Shown in pieces: positions 57,447 through 64,000 of a DNA stretch of 64,000 nt. The notes beneath the pieces were generated by a model, which was not told the DNA's origin, ran no database searches, and worked only from the letters and a program-made list of their open reading frames with translations. Origin of the DNA: Sesamum alatum (Eukaryota; Streptophyta; Magnoliopsida; Lamiales; Pedaliaceae). The first letter of the stretch is position 1. Each line of letters opens with the position of its first letter. The stretch is taken from the NCBI GenBank assembly GCA_034509735.1, contig JACGWO010000012.1, forward strand, positions 3,038,001-3,102,000, in the 5' to 3' direction. The translations under genes were made by a program, and so were the position numbers.

Positions 57447-57932
57447 ATGAACCTCCCCTTTCTTAATTTTCTGCTGCTTTTGCCCCCACCCCAACCCGAT
57501 GAAAGGGGATGAAACAATTTTATTTTTTATTTTTTTTTGTTGTTGAATGATGATACTGCTTCCCTCTCCCCAGCTGATTTGGCTCTGGGGTTTTTGGTAT
57601 GGTATGTTTTTTTCCTTCACTTTATTTGTGCCTTCTTGAAATTTTGGATGATTGGGGGCTGGTTGCCCCATAAATGTTTTTTCTGGTAGCTCTTAAAAAG
57701 GAGATAGGGTCTTTGTTGATGCCTTGAATGTTGTCTGAGATAGGAAACGACCTTTCTTCCTAAGTAAGGCGTCAAATGTGCCCTGGTCTGTCTGGAGGCT
57801 TTGCAGCCTTTGTCTGAATGCGATTGCTTGCTTGAAATAAGACTTGTTTTGCCTTGGCACCTGCAATCATAGCAGGAAAAAAATGTACTGCAATGTAACC
57901 AGCCTTTGCCTGGATGTTTGCGTAGAATGAGG
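57447..57932. other. Spacer with 3' end of the antisense gene
   Basis: Poly-T-rich stretch near 57520-57545 and GC-balanced sequence. No further coding on either strand is credible. Probably untranslated regions of both convergent transcripts. Confidence 0.5.
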
Positions 57933-58131
57933 GCTTGTTGGGCAGTCTGCCTGCAATGTAGCAGGGCTTATTGAGTAGACTGCCTGTATTGTAGCAAGGC
58001 TTGTTGAAGGAACTGCCTGCAAGGAGGCAACGCTTATGAGATGTACTGCCTGCAAGGTGGGCAGGGCTTATTAAGTGAATTGCCTATGAGGGAGCAGGGA
58101 TTGTTGAGTGGACTGCCTGCAAAGTGGCAGG
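57933..58131. repeat. 33-bp tandem array, six units
   Basis: Units begin gcttgttggg, gcttattgag, gcttgttgaa, gcttatgaga, gcttattaag and gattgttgag, each with ctgcctgcaa-type centre and a gcagg end; five are 33 bp and one 34 bp. Frames across it are shadows. Sits between integrase and the antisense gene. Confidence 0.85.
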
Positions 58132-58514
58132 GCTTGGCTAGGTGTTTGAGGGATCCTCGCTTTAGGGGGATGAGGAGATGTCATTCTGTCAGGAGCCTGT
58201 CTTAGAAAACAAGATTAGTCTTTTGTTAGGGAAGGCATGGGGATACCATTCTCCAAAATAGGTCCGCTTGAAGGGCTTATGCGAATAATCTCTTGAGATT
58301 GTGTATGTCCATAGGTGAGGAAGTGGATATCCCATCCCCATCCTCTAGTTCATATGCTCCGTTACCTAGGATTCCCTAACTTTTTAGGGTCCTCCCAGCT
58401 TGCCCACTGGTTTGATGCTTCCACCTTTCGGAGTACCAAGTCGCCGACTAGGAATCCCCGGGGCCTAACCGTTTGTTGTAGGCATTGATCATTATGCTTT
58501 TGTATCTTTGGCTT
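58132..58514. other. Spacer downstream of integrase
   Basis: GC-balanced sequence. The minus strand from about 58480 to 58514 may hold the last residues of the polyprotein, but the frame is unclear. Confidence 0.4.
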
Positions 58515-61500
58515 TCAGAGAGAGGATTTTTCTCTGAGCTCCTCAATGAGATCGAGATTCTCACTAAGTAAATTGTTGTTGTGTTCTTCTGAATAACACA
58601 TTATCTGGTGGAAAGGCACGCCCACCTTGGTTGGTATTACAACATCTGTCCCATAAACTAGGGAAAAGGGGCTTTCGCCCGTAGAATTTCTAGGATTAGT
58701 TTGATAGGCCCATAGAATACTAGTGAGCTCTTCGGCCCAGTTGCCCCCGGATCCATCGAGTCTTCTTTTGATGCCTTGTAGAAGGGTGCGACTGGTGACC
58801 TCTACTTGACCATTAGCTTGAGGGTGACCCACAGAAGTGAATCTTTATCTGATTCGTTACCCCTTACACCAATCTCGTATTTCGTTTCCTTGAAATTGTC
58901 GTCCATTGTCCGAAATGATCTCACGGGGAAGCCCGAAATGACATATGATGTTTTTTCATAGGAACTTCATGACTTCTCCCTCTGTGATGCGGGAGAGATG
59001 TTCGGCCTCCACGCATTTTCGTGAAGTAGTCTATGGCTACCAACAGGAACTTTCATTGTCCTGGGGCATAGGGAACGACCCCACAATGTCCACTCCCTAT
59101 TGCGGAAAAGGGCATGGGACAAGCAGCGTGGCCAATGGTTCGGCAGGCTGGTGTATCAGGGAGGCATGCCTTTGACACCTCTCGCATTATCTGACCAGAG
59201 CCTTAGCATCTTGTTTCATCGTAGGCCAAAAGTATCCTGCCCTCAAGGCCTTGTTGGCTAGGGTCAATACCCTTATGTATGCTCCACAACATCCCTCATG
59301 AATCTCTTTGAGGACATGTACCCCCTTCTTGGGACAGGCGTCTCAGAAGGGGATACGTGAAGGACTTCTTGTAGAAGGTATCTCCTATTAGGAGGAAATG
59401 GACGACCCGCCTCTTCAAACGGGCGGCCTCCCATTTGTCAGTGGGGAGGCGACCTTCTTTTAACCAGTCTATGATAGGAAGTCTCCAGTCCCCCCCCCCA
59501 AAGGGAGTATGGTCTGAATCTCCAGGGCAAGACCGGGCTTTAGCAAGTGATGTATTGTGATCCGCCTAGTTCGGCAACTAAATGGTGCTGGCCAATTTGG
59601 ACAGGTCGTCTGCTTTGTTGTTTTTCTTCAAGGTATTTAGATGATTCGGAAGGTATCGAACTTGGCCTTCCATTCCTCTACCTCATGCTTTCCCTCTTGG
59701 CTTCATATACTCCCTTTGTTTGCTTAACGCTGAGTTGGGAATCAGAGTAAGCTACCAGGTGTCTAGCTCCTACCTCTCAAGCCATTCTCATACCAAAGCC
59801 GAACCTTCATATTCGGTCTCGTTGTTGGAGGCTCTAAACCCGAACTTGACTGCGAACTCCATGCCTACCCCTTCTGAGGAGGTTACGACTATGCCCGCGC
59901 TGATTCCTTGGGCAGTAGAGGACCCGTCCACGTGCAGGAGCCAAGTCCCCTTGTCTGGAGGAGGAGAGGTGCTTTCCGAGATGAAATCGGCTAGTGCTTG
60001 AACTTTGATGGCTATCCTAGGGAGGTAGGAGATATCGTTTGCTAAGTTTGATGACCCACTTGATCAGCCGACCGGATGTGTCTGGCCTCCCCAGAACTTG
60101 TTTGAGGGGGTGGTTGGTACGGACCCCAATCGGATATGATAAGAAGTAGGGGCGCAGCCTTCGGGCGGTTATCACCAGTGCAAAGGCTATCTTCTCTATG
60201 AGGTTGTATCGTCCTTCCGTTCCATTGAGGACCTTGCTTATGTAGTAGATGGGCGTTTGCTGCTCACCTTTCTCCCAAAGGAGGACCGAACTTATTGCCT
60301 ACGAGGTGGCTACCAAGTAGATGTATAAGGTATCCCCTAGCGAAGGTTTGACCAACAAAGGAAGGCTGGCCAGATTGATTGAGTTCTTCAAAGGCTTTGT
60401 GGCATTCCTCCCCCCACTCAAAGTTCTTGGTTTTTCATAGTACCTTGAAGAAGGGTAGGCTTCTTTCCGTTGATTTAGCGATGAAACGGCGGAGCGCCGC
60501 TATCCTTCCTGTGAGGCGTTGTACCTCATTGATGTTAGTGGGGGCCTTCATGTCCAAAATGGCCTTGATTTTGAGGGGGTTGGCCTTGATTCCCCTCTTG
60601 GTGACCATGAAGTCCAGGAAAACGCCCTCATCGCACCCCAAAGGCGCACTGGAGGGGTTCAGCTTCAGGCAATATCTTCGAAGGACGGCGAATGTCTCCT
60701 CCAAATCGGTAAAGTGATCATCCAACCTTCGGCTCTTGACAAGCATGTCATTTACGTAGACCTCGATATTTTCTCCCCAGCTGGGGGCGGAAAATCTTGT
60801 CCACCAAGCATTGATTTGTAGCTCCCACATTCTTCAAGATAAAAGGCATGACCACGTAGCAGAAGGTTCCTACTGAGGTAATGAAACTGACCCTCTTGTG
60901 ATCAGCGGGGCGAGCATGATCTGATGGTATCCTTGTGAAGCGTCCATCATGCTCGGGAGTTTGCATCCAAAGGTGGAGTCTACTAACTGGTCGATGCGAA
61001 GGAGTGGATAGAAGTCTTTCGGACAAGCCTTGTTGAGGTCCCGAAAGTCCACACACATCCTCTATTTCCCCCTCGGGTTTAGGTACTAGCACCACGTTGG
61101 AGAGCCATTCAGGGAATTGAATTTTCCGTAATGGCCTGCTTCCGTTAGTCTTTCTATCTCGGTTTGTATGATCTTATCTTTCTCAGGGCCAAAGAGCCTC
61201 TTCTTTTGCTTGAGCGACTTCATGGATGGATCAATGTTGAGGTGGTGCATTATGACCTTAGGGCTTATTCCTTTCTAGATCTTGAGGGGTCCAAGCGAAG
61301 ACATCCATATTACGCTGGAGGCACCTGATCAGGTCGTATCTCAAAGCTCTTTCCAGTTGAGAGCCTATCCAAGTAGTTTTGCCAGGGATTTCTGGGCATA
61401 ACTCGATCGTCAACAGTTCCTCTACTGGCTAGACCTTGGAGTGGTCCTCCTTGCTGGGCGAGGCTTCTCGTGGGGAATCCCCTGGGCCTACCACCTCATT

Positions 61501-61700
61501 CTCCATATATGATGTTCGTCGAATTCCTTGAGTCTATAAAAACTCCATCTGGTTATATGCTTCTCCATATATGCTGTGATTACTAGGGCATCGTTGTGGG
61601 GGAGAATGACTCCGGTCCCTCGGTGGGGCCGAACTGGATTACGGCCGTGCCCAACTTCATGTTTACATCCAAAACTTCTTCAGGAGATGTTTCCTCGGCT
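58515..61700 (-). pseudogene. Ty3/gypsy pol (protease-RT-RNase H-integrase), broken
   Basis: Read on the minus strand from about 61700 down. A protease-like VFIDS block (near 61540) is decayed. Reverse transcriptase is seen at 61060-60430: CVDFRDLNKACPKDFYPL, a MMDASQGYHQI block, then after a 1-bp shift near 60780 EVYVNDMLVKSR, where the catalytic YVDD motif reads YVND. RNase H (60000-59560): WLLHVDGSS, ASNNETEYEGS, VAYSDSQLSVKQ. Integrase (59350-58515): zinc-finger-like EIHEGCCGAYI...CERCQRHA, catalytic Asp in GVDIVGSFP, Asp in EIISDNGRQFQG and Glu in PQANGQVEVTSRT. Several stops and shifts interrupt all of them. Confidence 0.87.
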
Positions 61701-63306
61701 TCTCGAGCTAGAGCCTTTCAAGCTCTATGAAAGTCTCCCCCCATAAGTCCTCCTACAACCATGCGTGTGACTCCTTTCTGAAGAGGGTTTGCGTCCTCCG
61801 ATGGCCCGACTGGAACCTATCTACGTCCTTCCGTTTGGAGAGGCTCGGGACCGCACTCTGTCAGGGCTTTTCCTTGGTTTTGGTCCTTTTTCTGGTAGGG
61901 ACCTGTGCCTTGAGACTTCTCTCTGCAGACGAACTCTTGGAGGTATCCAGTTTGGACGAACCGCTCGATCTCGTATTTGAGATGTCGACACTCTTCCATG
62001 GAGTGCCCATAGTCGTTGTGGAATCGAAAAAATTTATCCGACTTGGGCCGTGTAGGGCCTTCCCTAGCTCCACGAGGTCGTAATATCAATCCCTTCCCTT
62101 TTACTGCCATGAGGGCCTGAGTGATGGGAGCGTTGAGTGGAGTGTAGACCGGAGGTCTCCTTTGGAAGGGGGTTTCCTATCCCTCCCATCAGTAGGGAGC
62201 TTCTTGGTGGATCCTTGCTCATGCGTGTCCTTCTTCTTCTCACTGCGTCTTTCCTTCTTGGAGGCTTGGGCCTCTTCCATATTGATATATATGGCTGCTC
62301 TTCCGAGCAGACTGTCAAAATCCAGCGCCGGCTTCTTAGCCAGGGATTTGAAGATATCCCCATTCTAAAATCCCTTGAGAGTGCTTGCCTTTACCTCCTG
62401 CATGGCCGCGGGCACTTCCAGGGCGGCAAAATTAAAACGATGCAAGTAGTCCCTAAAGGATTTAGAATCTTTCTGGCGAACGGTAAAAAGACTATGGGAG
62501 GTCTTGCAGTGCTTCCTGCTACTGGCAAATTGGTGGAGAACAGCGAGCGGAACTCCTGAAAACTCCTCACTGATCCGGGGGGCAGCTGGTTGAACCAGTG
62601 CTGGCCACTCAGGCGAAGGTGGTCACAAAGACCCGACATTTGATTCCATCTGTGTATCGATGGAAGAGCACCATGTTCTCAAATTGTGATAGGTGATCCT
62701 GCAGGTCAGTGGTGCCATCGTACTCTGCAATGGCTAGTTTTCGATATTGAGAGGAAGTTCGTCCACCATGACTTCCTCGCTGAACGGGATGCCGCCTTGC
62801 ACCTCTAATGGGATTCCCATCTTCCTATGCTGCAAATCTTGCAAACTTTTCTGCAGGTGCTCCAGCTAGGCCTCCTAACGCGGGGGAGGGACATTCCGCG
62901 TCGGGGGAGGAGAAACTGGTTCCCCCTCCGGTAATCCGAATAACCTCTGTCATAGGAGGGCCTCGTCATCTTCTGTCGGCCTGGTAGGCACTGAGGGGCT
63001 CCGTGGGGGCCATCGCTGCCAGGAGACGGTGTCGACCGCTGCCATCTATGCCCGTACAACAGGCGTAATCATCTGCTGGATGGCCGCCATCAATCCTGGG
63101 GACAACCTATCAGAGGAGGTATTGAGGGGGTACTGTCCTGCGGAAGGTTCGATAGAGGTTCCGAAGGACCAAAAAGTCCAGCCTCCCCCCCTACCAGAGG
63201 GAGCCAAGGGGCCTCTAGACAATACTTGCAGCGCCTGAGCGTCGGTAGGAGCATCTACGGCCTTCTGCTTGCTTGATCTGCTGTTAGGAGTGTCCATGAT
63301 CCTCAC
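61701..63306 (-). pseudogene. Ty3/gypsy gag of the Tat-type element, broken
   Basis: Begins at ATG near 63300 with an Arg/Lys/Ser-rich start, then a linker, and the capsid core with GQHWFNQLPPGSVRSFQEFR (near 62580). A further segment (62110-61817) contains DKFFRFHNDYGHSMEECRHL and EIERFVQTGYLQEFVC, typical of the nucleocapsid side of these elements with a Cys/His-type motif. Several frame changes (near 62650, 62380 and 62090) and stops make it dead. Confidence 0.83.
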
Positions 63307-63320
63307 GTCTTAGTTCTGTG

Positions 63321-63340
63321 TTCCTATAGACGACGCCAAA
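63321..63340 (-). other. Primer-binding-site region beside the 5' LTR
   Basis: On the minus strand TTTGGCGTCGTCTATAGGAA directly follows the LTR end, matching the usual leader start of plant gypsy elements (TTTGGCGCC-type) with a few changes. The tRNA that primes it was not determined. Confidence 0.6.
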
Positions 63341-64000
63341 TGATGTGAGTTGAAAGAGTTTATTTTTGGACTTGAATGGAGTAGCCTTTAATTTTTGGCA
63401 AGTATGAAACGGGAACCTGCAAAACAAATGTTAGCACTCCGACGCTCAAGCCAGTAAACAGTTATGAAAGAATAAACGTAAATGAAACGAAAAAGAGATG
63501 AATTCTCGTGACTAAAGAACATAAAATGAGCAAAGTGTGAGTGTGAGAGCCTAAAATCGTGAATTAGAATACTAGAAAACGTTACTTGAGCCAGCCATAT
63601 GAGCTGGTATTTATAGAAGAAGAGTCATGATTGGAAAGACTCCTAGTTTGTTTTGGACTCTGGAAGGACTTCGTGCTGGCCTTCTCAGACTTCAGCAGCC
63701 TCTGGACTCCTTGAAATTAGAGAGTCCGGTGAAGGAACCTTTTGCAGATAAGGATAAGGGGTGGACCTGGTCAGCCCCTTATCCTCTTTTGGTGGGTTGG
63801 GGCCTCCGTCTAGGGCTTCCTTCCTGGGCCTCCTCCTTGGGCCTCCCCGATGTGGTTTTTCCTTCATGCTGGGCTGGTGCTTCGAGTGGGCCTCCTCCTG
63901 AACATAGGCGGGCCTTTGTGTAGGGCTTTCACTTTCAAACTTCTAGCAATGTCTTTTGGGCTTCTAGGCCTTGATTTTGGGTTGGTCTTTTTAGCATATA
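63341..64000 (-). repeat. 5' LTR of the Tat-type element, cut by window edge
   Basis: Begins TGATGTGAGT and ends in the window at ttagcatata, three bases short of the left LTR's end TCA. The LTR carries a tatttatagaag run in the middle (63611) that could be a reverse-strand promoter element. The relation to the left LTR is described there. Confidence 0.9.

Larger units (their letters stand above)
54213..64000 (-). mobile_element. Ty3/gypsy retrotransposon, Tat-lineage type, coding on minus strand (right LTR cut by window edge)
   Basis: Two directly repeated LTRs (54213-54878 and 63341-64000, the second about 3 bp short) bound a body with minus-strand gag and pol in the gypsy order (gag, protease, reverse transcriptase, RNase H, integrase). 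Behind integrase lie a 33-bp tandem array and an extra gene on the plus strand. Such an antisense extra gene and tandem repeats between pol and the 3' LTR are known features of Tat-lineage elements. The body is GC-richer than the flanks. All genes carry stops and shifts. Confidence 0.9.

Noticed and set aside
57240..57671. Minus-strand 143-codon frame after the antisense gene
   Set aside because: It is opposite the Pro/Glu-rich tail and lacks any retroelement motif; shadow of low-complexity sequence.

Overview
This is nuclear DNA from a flowering plant, most likely a eudicot. It is AT-rich and carries plant-type mobile DNA almost throughout: CACTA, hAT, Mutator-like and PIF/Harbinger-like DNA elements, a Helitron, a tRNA-derived SINE and Ty3/gypsy retrotransposons. 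I see no bacterial-style operons, CRISPR arrays, rRNA genes or intact tRNA genes. Exactly one host gene looks intact: a small two-intramembrane-segment protein of unknown function at 24124-25927. The species cannot be named from the sequence.

Layout. 1-1.7 kb: a decayed coding remnant of unknown family behind a perfect 13-bp-arm hairpin. 2.3-8.6 kb: six foldback elements with 9-bp target duplications (five exact, one 8 of 9), the last lying inside a possible old LTR. 9.1-16.6 kb: CACTA-1 (TTT target duplication), which contains a nested non-autonomous hAT element and an almost perfect 1.99-kb internal tandem duplication. 16.9-19.3 kb: a CACTA MITE, a Tourist-like MITE and a short Helitron. 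23.0-26.4 kb: a SINE split by a Mutator-like MITE, directly upstream of the host gene. 26.5-27.4 kb: unexplained GC-richer repeats. 27.7-40.1 kb: very AT-rich DNA with Helitron-like ends, long tandem repeats and microsatellites. 40.2-52.0 kb: a Ty3/gypsy LTR and gag remnant split by CACTA-2 (10.1 kb, GTA target duplication). 52.3-54.2 kb: MITE and Helitron-like sequence. 54.2-64.0 kb: a Ty3/gypsy element of the Tat lineage type, coding on the minus strand, with an extra gene on the opposite strand and a 33-bp tandem array. Its second LTR is cut by the window edge about 3 bp before its expected end.

How the parts relate. Nested insertions give relative ages: hAT into CACTA-1, CACTA-2 into gag, MITE into SINE, Tat element into an AT-rich repeat family. 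CACTA-2 retains the full two-gene layout of En/Spm elements (a TnpD-like transposase with associated domains, then a TnpA/Transposase_24-like gene). CACTA-1 is a deletion derivative of the same family. Neither can make full-length proteins. In the transposase gene of CACTA-2 the frame is otherwise continuous, and the premature stops that can be compared with CACTA-1 are all C-to-T or G-to-A changes, as expected from decay of methylated cytosines. No clearly new molecular system is visible. The best leads are the TnpA-site-like array in the middle of CACTA-2, the recent duplication in CACTA-1, the antisense gene plus satellite-like array of the Tat element, and the SINE/MITE composite at the host promoter.
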